Shown here: piece after piece, positions 9,847 through 21,155 of the stretch
How the letters are laid out: each line of letters starts with the position of its first letter
How positions within the stretch are numbered: the first letter of the stretch is position 1
Assembly: GCA_902728285.1 (NCBI GenBank)
Contig: CACVBU010000292.1
Coordinates: 2,496,096-2,560,095 of the forward strand
Source: Clytia hemisphaerica
Lineage: Eukaryota; Cnidaria; Hydrozoa; Leptothecata; Clytiidae
Length of the DNA stretch: 64,000 bases
Reading direction: 5' to 3'
Made by a program: the position numbers and the translations under genes
The notes under the pieces: generated by a model
Seen by the model: the letters and a program-made list of their open reading frames with translations, nothing else
What the model was told of the DNA's origin: nothing
Databases searched by the model: none

Positions 9847-12157
9847 CATGTTTAGTTCTTATGTTTACTTAAGGGTTAAATTCAGTATGGCTTAAATCTC
9901 GTTCAAGTCGTCTGCATGGGATTTATCTCCGGTGGCAATAGATTTTGGTTCTTGCAGCGCGCTCAGAGTTTTTCTCTCCGAGCGACGCGTTGAGACTCAC
10001 GGCTCCCGAGGTAAAGTCTTAAAAAATCCCTTATTCATTCGATTCGTTCTTGGCTTGATTTGTGTCTAGACAGCTCTTTTTTGTGCACATAGAAAAATAA
10101 ATAATAGAATCTTTTTATTTTGATACATGTTATATTTAACTTACACCCGGATGAAATGGTTTTCTCATGTGCGGTGACCTTCGAAAATATCCCAAATCTT
10201 TTTTTAATCTTGTCATCCTCTTTTTTTGCAAATACATGAAATATTGGTGAATTTAGTAAGATATAATTTTTTTATATGATATTTTGTCATTGTCGTTGTG
10301 AAATATTATTTTAACTTACCATACGTATTCAAACTTATGATGAAGATTCTAAAGACAGTCCGATGCTCATTTTAATAGTTTGTAAGCAGAACTGCTTACT
10401 GGATGCTATTAAAATATAGCATGGTGTTAATTCATAAATGTAAACGGCTTCCGTCTTTCTTGATTTTGTGTAGGTGTACGATTACCCCTTTTTTACCAGA
10501 TTCTTTTTCTTATGACTAGAAAATGTTTTTTCTGAAAGGGAATTTCCCTATGACCATATTCAGAAATTTTAACTTGCTGTAAGAAAAAAAATCTGCCTCT
10601 GTTAACTTACTACAAGTTAAATTATCTTACTTTTTCCTAAAAAATGTCGTTTGTTTTACAAGAAAAAAAAACTCGAGACAAGATATTTTTACTTACTGCT
10701 TACTAGTAAATAAAAACTTCGGTAGAAAATTAATCTGGTTTATCGGAATAGGAAATTTATCTCGAGTAAAGTAAAAAAGAGCAAGATAGCATGATTTTCA
10801 CCAGTGAAAGCGTATGTGATACAATCTATACAACATCTTGTGTCTCTGGGACTAATTGAGTGTTTTGACTATTTTGAGTTTCTGGTATAATTTGGGTTTG
10901 TGTACGCCGCTACATGTCCGATGGATTGTCAAGTATTACGACTATGCGAGGAATCACCCTGGAATTGTACTCAATGGATGGAAACAGTCCGGTATTGTCC
11001 AGAATCTTCATCCTTTTTCAAAATAGTTTTAAATTATATTTTCTGATATACTTTTAAATAACATACTCAAGGAAGTCATGAAAGAAGCAATATAACTTGT
11101 GTCTCGCAATTAATCATGTTAATGTTATTCATAGTACAGAGGAGCCTCTAATTAGCGGACACTATTGGGGAAACAGATTAGTGTCCGCTAATTATAGTGT
11201 CCGCTAATTAGAGTGTCTGCCTTTTGGAGACTTTTTTATGAGGATTCGACAAGAAAACGGCCAGAAAAAAATATGTAAAGAGAAACAAATTTTAGGATAC
11301 GCACAAATAGATAACAATAGAGGTGCCCGGAAATTAAAAGGTCGTTTTTAATCCTGGTCAGTAAATTAAATGGGTACCCCAATTGGTGCACCATGCTTTT
11401 TAAAATAACCCACTTATAAAAGAGCTACAACGTAAAAAACTAATTAAAAAGAGTTTAGCAATACACAAGACGATAAATAATAAAAAAGTAATTCCCAACG
11501 CAACAAATTGCCAAAACAAGACCGCTTTAGAGTCTCATCATAAACCTCTCAAGCATAAGAGTTACACAAGTGGAAAAGATACATTAAATAAAGGACTTAC
11601 CTTTGTCCCCACACCTTAAGTTTCGATTATGAGAAAACTTGGGCCACTTAAGCCTCGCAATGTTTATAAGATATTGATCGAGACTTTTGCGTTCATTGAC
11701 GAAAAGTAACTGAAAGTCTAACAAAAATATTGTGAGAAAACAATCTTCTAAAGCGGTCCCCTTAAGTGCTACATAAGTTTAATGGAGGGTTATGGCAATA
11801 AAACATTCAAAATACAAAAAGAATTTGTACGTAGGACAATTATATTTTTCATTGCATCGCAAATAACTTGTTTTTTTTTATTTCAATCTCTTTTATCACC
11901 AAGAATTGGTATAAATATATACGTTAAAAATTTGTTTTTGTATTCCCTTGGCAATCATCGCTAGATATTATTTAAATTTTTTACAATTTCAATTCAACTC
12001 ATCATTCAATTTTGACACTCACGCAAGTATGATGTATGTGGAAGATGTTGCGTTTAAGTTTAAGTTTTAGAATTCAAATTTCAAGTTCTATCTTTTCTAT
12101 CAATCATTTCTATGTACTGGAGATTCACTTGCCTTCAAATTTGGCATGTGGCTATCC
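9847..12157. other. Long non-coding AT-rich stretch
   Basis: No gene recognised. At 11150-11222 the 12-mer GTCCGCTAATTA occurs in tandem and inverted form, like an element end. At 11430-11525 the order AAAAAACTAATTAAAAA...AATTCCCAACGCAAC resembles the sequence around 37650-37750 at the 3' end of the BEL/Pao element, suggesting a decayed relative. The rest shows no structure I can support. Confidence 0.3.
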
Positions 12158-12814
12158 CTCCAGGGCAATAAGGCGGGTTCGTGGTGGTCAAAATTCTTGC
12201 AACCTTACAAATCTTATAACTTTTGATAGAATCGTCAAAATAATTTCAAATTTTCACCAAAGATGCATTTCGAGGTAAATTTTCAAAAGATTTCAAAAAA
12301 ATTTTAAAATCTGGATGACGTCAGCATTTTTCAACGATTTTAGTTTTTTGGCCGAAAAGTGATGACGTCATCAAATTTCGATGAAATTTTTGTCTAATTC
12401 TGAAAACATTAATAATATGCATCTTTGGTAAAAATTTGAAATTATTCTGATAATTCTATCAAAAGTTATTGGAATTTCAATTTTTATGACGTCATCAAAA
12501 TAGCGCAAAATTGAAGATTTTTGCGAATTACGCAAAATTTCAAAATGAAAAAACATCTGCCTAGACTGAATCTTATTCTACTTAGTCATACGCTTCGTAT
12601 GAGCCCAAAATGAGCTTCTGAAATTGATTTGTAACGTTGCAAGCATTTTGACCCCGCCTTAATCCCCTGGAGATAACGCAAAAGTGCAAAATAAAAAAAC
12701 ATCTGCATAGACGGAATTTTATTCTACTTAGTTATACGCTTCGTTTGAGCCCAAAATGAGCTTCGGAAAATGATTTGTAGCGTTGCATTTTGACCCCGCC
12801 ATAATCCCCTGGAG
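12158..12814. mobile_element. Inverted-repeat element with a duplicated right end
   Basis: The left end CTCCAGGGCAATAAGGCGGG followed by GGTCAAAATTCTTGCAAC is inverted at the right as GTTGCAAGCATTTTGACCCC...CCCCTGGAG, ending at 12672. The last about 115 bp (from ACATCTGCCTAGACTGAAT to CCCCTGGAG) are repeated at 12700-12814, so the right end is present twice. The interior has GATGACGTCATC palindromes and no coding capacity. Confidence 0.65.
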
Positions 12815-13234
12815 CCGTTTGAACGTTATCAACAAGTTCCAAACGGGAGCTGACTCCAATTATTGTCCAAATTCCCCAACACGTAATGATAATTACGAGG
12901 AAGACTGCTATGCAGATGACGCCGACGAGGTATGGTGTTGCGTTGAGTACAAAAAGGATCATGTTTTTGATAAGAATAGGTAGGTATTGTTATGAAATCT
13001 TCATTGTAGCCCGAGAATTAGAGTTTTTTGTGTCAAATTCCTTTTTTGAGGACGCAACCCCGCAACCTCCTTTAATATTTTCCACCTTCGTTTTATAGAT
13101 GGATCCAGTGCAAATGCAAACGCGCATTCCACCTGCAATGCTCAGGATATCGATACAGAAAGAGCATGTACGACACAATTGACATCACAAGTATACGTTG
13201 GCATTGTAACTATTGTAAATCTAATGAAAAGTAA
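12815..13234 (+). CDS. PHD-finger protein, C-terminal two exons
   Basis: Exon 12815-12979 ends VWCCVEYKKDHVFDKNR at a GTAGGT donor. Exon 13099-13234 follows GTTTTATAG and joins in phase (AG|A = Arg). It encodes WIQCKCKRAFHLQCSGYRY and, near the end, WHCNYCKSNEK before TAA. The Cys/His order C-x2-C, W-x2-C-x-C, FHLQC and W-x-C-x2-C is that of a PHD-type zinc finger, a histone-tail or chromatin reader that often ends transposon-encoded proteins in cnidarian-like genomes. AATAAA follows at 13254-13259, 20 bases after the stop. The 5' part is missing: the frame runs back into the inverted-repeat element, which may have displaced or replaced it. Acidic run NYEEDCYADDADE precedes the finger. Confidence 0.6.
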
Positions 13235-13893
13235 ATTATCCTTCAGTTTAAAAAATAAATTCTAGGTACTTCGATATAAGAAATCATCTTTTTCATTCTA
13301 CTTTTTTTCCATTTCCAATGTCCAATTTCCAAATATTATATTCTGTCGTAGGCTACTTATCCACTAGCGTAAACGGTTACATAGGGGGTATATCTATAGA
13401 AGTCTGCAAGTCAGACAAGCTTTGTCACCACTCAGTTGTATCAGTCGATAGCCAGTTCATTTGAATAATTAAGCGCTGTTTTGGTAAAATCACGACGTGT
13501 CTCAAAACATTACTAAGACAGGGATTTCAACGGAACATTTGACTTTTTCGATTTAGTAGCCTGGGACTTCCTCAATTTTCCTCGATTTTTTTTTGAAAGT
13601 CTTCGCGATATACGCCATCTCGACTGAAATGAAGACAGAGCCTAAAAATATGGTAGAAAAACGATTAATTAATAGGCACGCTGTTACTTAACACGATCCC
13701 TCCAAACCGGTAGTCGTAAAAATATACATGAACAATTAACGAGCCGTAGTTACTAACAGACAGATATACTTTCATATATTTGATTTTGAGGCTGGCCTTT
13801 ACTTTTGAAGGAAATATTTTTAGGTGGTGAAATTTTATAACATTAATTTGAGAGACTTCAAGATGATGTATAAAAAGTTTCACGCTCGTTTGA
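13235..13893. other. Unrecognised stretch
   Basis: After the PHD gene's AATAAA signal I see no supported gene. A 72-codon minus-strand frame at 13665-13883 sits downstream of the Harbinger fragment and might be its decayed continuation, but no DDE motif is visible in it. Confidence 0.25.
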
Positions 13894-14142
13894 TCAATAT
13901 TTGATCAAACCATTTGGGGCAGATATGGATTGGAATTTGAACACATGTACTCGTTTGTGACCATCACGCATTGTTTTTTTTGGTCGGGCAATCGGTCGCA
14001 GGGTTCCATCAATGAATCTCCAGTGGAGACCGTCTTTTGCTGCAACTCTTTCAGCGTAATGCATGAGTCGTTGTGGTGACAGCCATTGTTGGTTAAAGGA
14101 TGTCAAAAGATGGCTAAAATTGTGATAGATATGGTTGAGCAC
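13894..14142 (-). pseudogene. PIF/Harbinger transposase fragment (DDE_4 type)
   Basis: An 82-codon minus-strand frame contains FIDGTLRPIARP, then GHKRVHVFKFQ and APNGLI, preceded by WLSPQRLMHYAERVA. This is the characteristic first catalytic Asp block of the DDE_4 transposases of PIF/Harbinger elements (FIDGT, then the HKR and PNG segments). The frame stops right after NGLI, so the second Asp and Glu blocks are missing. No Harbinger ends or 3-bp target duplication were located. It is a fragment of roughly one fifth of a transposase. Confidence 0.75.
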
Positions 14143-14992
14143 GTGATTGAAGATAACAAAGCGTTTGGTCGACCAAACTTTGCCATCAAATCAACGAATC
14201 TACATGGAAATGTTAACCGCCTCAACAACAAACACAATGCCTCTACAGAATCAACCCTCGCCCTGTCTTATGTCACAATCTCCTCCCCTTAACCAAACAA
14301 ATCAACAAGCTTCAACACATCCTCCTTCCTAAACCTAGTATCAACAAGACATTCTTCCTCAGATCAAGCATCAAAATCAAATGGTTCCCACCTCTGCAAA
14401 TACTTATCACGACGAAATTGGACAACTTTGAACACCATCATTCAGATATCTCAGGTTGACCTTACAGATTACCTAATGGTCACTATTGCAGGGCTTGTTA
14501 ACCTTTCACGTCAAATTGTTTCGTGAAAAAAATGTCAAAATCTAAGAATATAAAAATATGCTTGATAATATCAAAACCCTAAAATTTTATGTTTTATATT
14601 TTACGTTTTATTTGGAGCTTTGTTAATGTTGACACAAGAATAATGATACCACTCAATTTTACATGACACAGAGTCACAAGCAATCATTGGGGTAATGGCT
14701 TGTTTTCTTGTGATCAATGCGGTAGCAAAATATTTTCAAAGACTTTCACATGTTTTGGAGCAACATTTTGACAAAAACGTTTTCATAAAAATTAGCGCTT
14801 TTGTAGATTTTTCAGATTTTTTTCAAAAACTGTATATCAAAATGTCTAAAAAATACCAAATTTGCTACCCCTTTTTTACGTGTTTTTTTACACTTTCCGA
14901 AAAGTGAATTTTGACTTTAAAAGCTCATAAGTAGAGAACAAGTTGGTCAAATTTAAAAAGTGATAGCTCAAATTTTAAGTTAGGATATCTAC
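14143..14992. other. Non-coding AT-rich stretch
   Basis: No supported gene or element. Short open frames near 14086-14332 read out of the Harbinger remnant on the opposite strand. Confidence 0.3.
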
Positions 14993-15556
14993 TAGCCTGG
15001 GAATCAAAGCTCATAATCTTAGAAAAAACAAAAAATACCTCACCTCACAAACTTCTAAAATTATAGAGCTTGGTGCAGGTAGATTAGTCTGACACAGAAT
15101 GTTATAAACAGGCTGTGTGTGAACCCTTGTTGAGAGACTTTCTGAACTTTGGAAACCCAGGCAAACACACATAATCAACTTACCATAAAAACTCTTTCAC
15201 AAGCTCTAAAGACTTTCAAAACTACTAAAAACCACATCAAAACATCAGCCACATGTATTTAGACTTCCAGCCAACAGCCATTTTGTTTCGAAATGAATCT
15301 ATGTTTTCATTTTCATTTGTTTTCCTTTTTATGCAGAATCAGCTTTTTCCATAAATTATGCGCGCACATCGAAATTATCAAAATGCGCGCAAAAGTACTG
15401 CTAAGTAATACGCCGATAGCTGGCCAATCAGGCCGAACCTGCATTGCAGGGAAAAATCTCCCTACATGTGAGTTACCTGCGCCAAGCGTTAAACAAGCAG
15501 CAAAAATATCATAAACTAGACTGTGAATAAAGTTTAACGGTTGGATTCCCAGGCTA
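14993..15556. mobile_element. 560-bp element, copy 1, with 9-bp TSD
   Basis: Ends TAGCCTGGGAATCAAAGC and GTTGGATTCCCAGGCTA form the inverted repeat. GATATCTAC flanks it at 14984-14992 and 15557-15565, a perfect 9-bp target duplication. The interior holds a conserved region with ATGCGCGCAAAAGTACT and CCTGCATTGCAGGGA palindromes and no credible ORF. Copies 2 to 4 are at 47650, 50738 and 61701. A 9-bp duplication is compatible with Mutator-like or Merlin-like transposition; the source is unknown. Confidence 0.85.
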
Positions 15557-16777
15557 GATATCTACTTTCTAAATATCAAAACTCCAAGCACTTTGGGATC
15601 TCAAGATGTCGGGAAACGTCCGAACTTTTTCGTGGGTCACCCGATATAAAAATATCATTTTTATTTTTTGAAATAAGCTGACTCATAATAATATAGAAAT
15701 ATATATATAGCACCATTCTATCACGAGAGAACTTTTGGATCAACAAACTAAAAACCTTAAAACCCAAGGGTTTAAACCAAGAACTCAATTTGATAGCGCC
15801 TTAAGTCTGTGTTTACACGTCCATTTTTTCCAGATCACTTACAGACGGCTCATAAATATACGTCACAAAAAAGCGTTTATTTGACGTCAAAAAAATTTTT
15901 TTTGTTTAAAAAAACTGAAATTTTTTTAGCTAGAAATATACCTTGAAAACGGCCCTGGCCGAAACATGTTGGAAATTTCTAGCATCTAATGGTATTTTTG
16001 TCTCGATCCTCCGTCCGATATATAGCATAATATAGTATATAATAATATAGAGTAATAATATAATAATATAGAACTGATATAGCAGTGGTGACGAAGAAGA
16101 GGACTTATTAACTTTTTACCTGCTCTTATGAATGAGTGATATCGACTTCAAGTCTCACTTCAGGTAGTAAAAATAAATACTTTTCACTCACCCCTCGCCT
16201 CATTACCAAGATTCAGAAAGTCTTTTCTGCTTAATTGTAGCGCGAGTTGTCAGAATGAGCATTGACAGAGATATACCAGATAGGCATTTTTAGAATAGGC
16301 GGAGGCAATTTTTGTGATTTCTGATAGAGAAGTGGGGAATGAAGGTTCAAGGAAAAGAATTAATGAAATTTATTTGACATCATTTGTAGGTTAAAAGTGA
16401 ATCCCTTGAGATTTTGTGTCAAAGACTTTGCACGTCAGAACATTTACAAAAGGGACAGTGGTAGAGAGGAGATCAAACTGGCAAAGAAGTTATGCATGTA
16501 CTTGTGTTTTTCATCCACCAGAGAAACGAATAAAAGATTTCTAGCCGGTATGTATGTGTCAACGGTTTCCACATATTATTGGTCAGCCCCAGCTGAACAT
16601 TCATTTCGGCGTTTTCCATCCAACGCTTAAGATAACAAGAAAAATTCTTTTCACTTTCGTTTTGTCGCTAACATGTTGCCAGATTAAATTCCGCTGTATC
16701 TACCACGCGAAATTTCAAGTTTGTTACGCTCACCCATTTAGAAGCCGTAGCGTGGTTGGCGAGAACAAATTTATAAT
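15557..16777. other. Non-coding stretch upstream of the RPA-like gene
   Basis: No gene recognised. An AT-rich block with ATATAATA repeats lies at about 16015-16085. Short plus-strand frames at 16397-16799 lack any recognised motif. Confidence 0.3.
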
Positions 16778-17009
16778 CTCAGGTAAATTTTTATTTTAAT
16801 GTTATGAGAAAATAGTATTTCATCATGGCGTTTGATTTTACTATTTAGGAACATCGCTTCTGATCGTAATATAAATTCTCGTAAGATAACAACCTCAGGT
16901 AAATTTTTATTTTAATGTTATGAGAAAATAGCAATTCATCGTGGCGTTCGATTTTATTATTTAGGAACAGCGTTTCTGATCTTAATATAAATTCTCGTAA
17001 GATAACCTT
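16778..17009. repeat. 116-bp tandem duplication upstream of the RPA-like gene
   Basis: The unit beginning CTCAGGTAAATTTTTATTTT occurs at 16778 and again at 16894, about 90 percent alike. Both units end AATTCTCGTAAGATAAC. It ends about 80 bp before the start codon at 17092, so it may lie in the promoter or 5' untranslated region. Confidence 0.85.
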
Positions 17010-17091
17010 CGTTGTTTTCTGAGAGATGATTTCATCATGGTCATCATGTCCTTTCCGAATATTGCATCATCGAAAGGACACGTAATCTGAA

Positions 17092-18996
17092 ATGGCATCT
17101 TTCTACACTCCAAGGAAAAAGACCAAAATGGCTGATAACCCTGGTAAGCCCCAATCTTGTCTTTCGGTCTGCAGAGAAGGCATTTTGAAAAGAAAAAAGC
17201 ATGATTATTCTTCTATCTATATTTTAGTATCAAAAGATCCTAGGATCCATTATCAATAATTTACAAAACTTAAATATTAAAATAAAAATAATATGCCTAA
17301 AATGACTAACAAAGTAGCTAAAGTTTGATTTCCAAGACCAAGAGCAGATTGAGACCCCTAAACCCTTTTACTTTGGAAAAAAAAGGCCCTAAAATGTTGC
17401 AGCGTCAAAAACCAGGTCCTAAAGTGTTGCAAAACGTACATTAGGTCATTCCAGATAAAAAAGAATCACTTTTTGTCATACTTATAGATTTTTACTGTTC
17501 AAAATTTTTCCAAAAAGTGCCAAAAAATCACGCCCATTTTGCAGCACTGAAATTATGATATTTCCCAAACTGTACTCTGCAAACTAATCCATGTTTTTAT
17601 GTCAATGACGTGGATCAAACAATAAGGCGGCCATTGAAAAATTGTTCTGTTCGTGTCTCCTGCCCGCATCATATTTTTTACTGATTTTCCAGTGCGAAGA
17701 TGCGGAAAGAATCTAGGAAAAATCCAGAAGAAACAGCTTAGTTCTTCAAATGTGTTACTTTTTCTTTGGGGGAGAGGGTTTTTTCCGAACGCCCGCCCGC
17801 CCGCATCTATTTTTAAGTCCTCCTGCAACGCGAACAGAACTATTTTTCGATGGTGGCCTAACCTGGGAGTAGCCAATTGAAATTTTGTTTTATAGTTTTG
17901 GGACCGATTTCTTTCTCACTGTTTCGTCCTATTTACATTAAATATATTTTATTTTCTTACAGGCGACATCGAAATCACTGGATATGTAAATTATGTTGGC
18001 CCGCGAAAGACCAGTTATTTTGAGGTTTATTTATGTGATGAAACAAAAGAAACCAGAATAGTGGTTTTCTACCTTGATAAGCATGAACCACTCAAAGATG
18101 CGCTATCGAAAGGAGTTACGCTGACTCAGCTGAAAAAATCGTCTTCCAATGCCAATGATCTTTTGTTTTCCAAAGACACAAAAGTTATTATGACAACTCC
18201 ACCCTATGAATACAACAAAAACATTGAAAATAACATCACATTGATTAAAACTGCTATTGAAGAATTGCCGTTATATAGTAGAGTAAATGTTAATGTTGCT
18301 GTTGTTGGGATGGAACCACCCGGCATGTCGAAAGAACTTTTGCCATTTCAAGTATTACTAGTTACAGACGATTCACTTAATGGCGGTGATACACATCGAT
18401 TAACCGTATATGATGATTTAGTTGGTAAATTTTCACCAAAGAAATGTTACAAATTCACATACATCACAGTAAGTTTGTTTGATAACCGAAGAATTCTGAA
18501 AGGATCAGATAGAACCATTGTCACAAATTTACCAAACGGTTCCATCCAATTACCAGCTGTTCAAACTCTGAAGTTAAAGGGATACATATCTGGAATCAAG
18601 TTGTCATCGCTACAGAAAATGTCTGTTTGTCCTAACTGCCAAAGTCGAGTAGAACTGAAGAGCTCGTTTGCGTCCTGTCTGAAATGTGACGAAGCCAAAT
18701 CCTTGACAGATCTGTTAACAGTGTCACTTGTACAATTTACCTTGAAAGATTTGAACAATCAATGTTATCCTTTGATATGTGATCATACTCTATTAAAGTC
18801 TCTTTGTAGTGTCAGTATTGACAACACAGAAGTATCATTGCGTGAATTAATCAATTTAAAAGTCGCAGTCGAAGTGAAGAAAAAGTCAAACGAAGTCTTG
18901 GCAATCCAAAAGATCGGTGATACTGATAGTGAACAACCAGAGAAAGCTGAAAGCAGCGAGCAGTCATCAGATGAATTTGATTCAACAACCAAATAA
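17092..18996 (+). CDS. RPA1-like single-strand-DNA-binding protein, two exons
   Basis: Exon 1 is 17092-17143 (MASFYTPRKKTKMADNP, donor GGTAAGCC). Exon 2 is 17963-18996 after TTCTTACAG. The junction makes a Gly codon and the frame continues without breaks to TAA, giving 361 residues. The chain begins with DIEITGYVNYVGPRKTSYFE, an OB-fold opening. It has a second OB-like stretch in the middle and a four-Cys zinc ribbon at about residues 240-259 (CPNC, then CLKC), as in the DNA-binding C-terminal domain of replication protein A large subunits. The tail is acidic and Ser-rich. Helitron-class elements often carry RPA-like genes, and the Helentron coding region starts 2.2 kb downstream on the same strand, so this is probably an element-borne protein that covers single-stranded DNA. 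A host paralogue cannot be excluded. Intact with one intron. Confidence 0.8.
17625..17859. mobile_element. Short inverted-repeat element in the RPA-like gene's intron
   Basis: Left end AGGCGGCCATTGAAAAATTG with TTCTGTTCG; inverse of the right end AGGCCACCATCGAAAAATAG with TTCTGTTCG. A second copy is at 56574-56831 and a decayed one at 58817-58984. The interior has GCCCGCCCGCCCGC runs and CTTCTTCTGG-like segments and no gene. The element lies entirely within the intron, so splicing would remove it. Confidence 0.75.
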
Positions 18997-20976
18997 CATT
19001 TGGATTGATCATGTGTAAAAGCATTTATGATTTATTTTTTTGAGTTTTTATTTACTTTTTAAAAAACTTTCTAAAATGATAGATATTTTTTCCTGTTATG
19101 TCACTGTTTGGTTCAGGTTTTGTTTTGACAAATATTTCGTATTAACAAAAGGCAGTAGTTTGAGAAATCAAAATTTATAACAGCTAAGGACTCATGTTAT
19201 CTAAAATTCTTTGTTTTACCATTTCTTTTTGTTTATTTTGATAAGCATAGACCAATGACTAAGACTTTGCCTGTTTTTATGTAAAAAGTCATAAGTAATA
19301 TATTAGGTTGTTTGATATTTTTTTACTTTGTTATACTACTGGTTAGTTTAACATAGCGTTTTTTTGATTTTGTTGCTTAACCTTTTGTTTGTTTGTGATG
19401 TTTTCAAAAAGACTTTCTAGTTCTGTTTTGTCAAGTTTTTTTTTCTTGCATAATTAAAATCATAATCAGAGCCTTGAAAACAGGACAGTCAACTGGAAAA
19501 AAGAGATTTACCACCTTTCTTAGTTTTTTTTAATAAGCATGGACCAAAGCCCCTTTTTATGTAAATAGCCTTTAGTAATATATTAGGATATTTGATATTT
19601 TTTTTACTTTGTTACAATTTTTAGTAATGTATACTTCTGAAAACTTTATAAGGCTTTTAAGCCCAAAAATGTATGCATCTTGCTCGTTTTTTTTCCTTTC
19701 AATCAGTTGCTGTAGCTTTACCTCCCTGATAGCTCTCCTCTGTTATCGAAACCCTAAAATTCTTGACTCATTTTTCCTATCGGAAACATCTGAAAAAGCT
19801 TGTTCCTGAAAACACTGTACTTATGCTTATCTTTACAAAAAGTTGGTCAACTTTCCAAGGCGCCAAAATTTCGAAAAATATACCACCAGACCACTTAAAA
19901 ACACAGAAATCGCTAGATTCAATCCGTCGAAAAAAATACCGCGCACTTGGATTTCAAAGTTTTCTTCCGACACGCTGAAAGTCGGGAAAATTTTCACCGG
20001 CGTCGCCATTCAACTACGAAATAGCGAGGTTAAGCAAAAGGCTATTTATGATGTGAAAATATGTATCTATACATAACCTGTAGACACCCACCTTATAAAC
20101 CGGCCTGTTTTGTTGAGTCGAGAGTCGGCTTTTTTCAGGGTCCATGGCAAGGGTCAATTTGCATCAGCCATTTTACCTCCCTAGTAACTCGCCACTACTT
20201 TTTTTGCAGGTGAGGGTGGTGACGCCCCAGATTCCGCCCGGTCCAAACTGCGGGAATCTCCCTGTAGAGAAAATCTTAAGCAAAAGAATAAACGATAAAA
20301 CCTGATCGACTGAGATTCCCCGAAAATGTAAACAAGAGACACAAATGGAGGAAAATGAAGAACTTGGCTGGGTCTACTTCTTTTCTTTTTTTTTGTCATC
20401 TCTTTAATCACCAAAATTTGGTATAACAAAATAAATGTTAAATGCTAAGCATGTACATTTAAAATTTTTTTCTTTTTTGATATTTTATATATAATATATA
20501 TATTTATATAGTTTAATATATAGATTTTATATACTTATGGGGGAGGGCGGGACATAAGGGGGATACCAACAAAACGCCGCCCTCTATTACATGAGGCGGT
20601 GTGTCGATCAAAATTATCGGTGGGAATCACTTGCGAAGTCAAAAGAGAGAATTACAATAAGCAAAACAAAGTTGTGGGGGAATCCTCTGCAAAAATCAAA
20701 AAAAACAGACGAGAAGATCCATCCCATCCCTACTGTTTTGATAAAAAGCGGCGGGATATTTCTTTAGCTCCTCAATAATTTGCTAAGTTGCTGCACAAAA
20801 GTTCATGACACAACTTTGCTGGCTGGTTTGATGAAGACACTCGACACTCGACTCTTTCCTTACTTTCCTTACGAGTTTTTTTTGACTTTTTTCAAATTTT
20901 ATAGTGTTTTATTGTTAAAAAGATAGCAGTAAGTGTAATACTTCACTTGCATCTATCAGTGAAAAGATAGCATAAG
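18997..20976. other. Spacer between the RPA-like gene and the Helentron ORF
   Basis: No gene recognised. A roughly 100-bp segment (GATAAGCATAGACCAATGAC... TAATATATTAGG) near 19240-19330 is repeated in diverged form at 19535-19620. An AT dinucleotide-rich patch lies at 20480-20535. If the RPA-like gene belongs to the Helentron, this spacer is internal to the element. Confidence 0.4.
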
Positions 20977-21002
20977 CTTGTCTGTGTTATATATCAGACA
21001 AG
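20977..21002. other. Hairpin upstream of the Helentron ORF
   Basis: CTTGTCTG and CAGACAAG pair as an 8-bp stem around the loop TGTTATATAT. Short hairpins sit near Helitron termini, but without a second copy of the element the role here is open. Confidence 0.45.
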
Positions 21003-21155
21003 TAGCTACATACTCCCATCCCTTGAGGTTGCATGCGAGCTCCTCCTTGCATCCTCTTCCTTAACCTTCTTAACTTACTTAACCTACTTAACCAATTCAA
21101 CCTACAAAACATACCACTTGATCTCAGAAACCTGCAAGCTATTAATTTAACAAAT

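Noticed and set aside
12732-12962. Minus-strand frame with a strongly hydrophobic membrane-like segment
   Set aside because: It lies opposite the PHD-finger exon, has no acceptable splice or start context, and hydrophobicity follows from the acidic codons on the other strand.
20440-20535. AT-rich block as replication origin or promoter
   Set aside because: Simple TATA/ATAT low complexity with no further signal to support a function.
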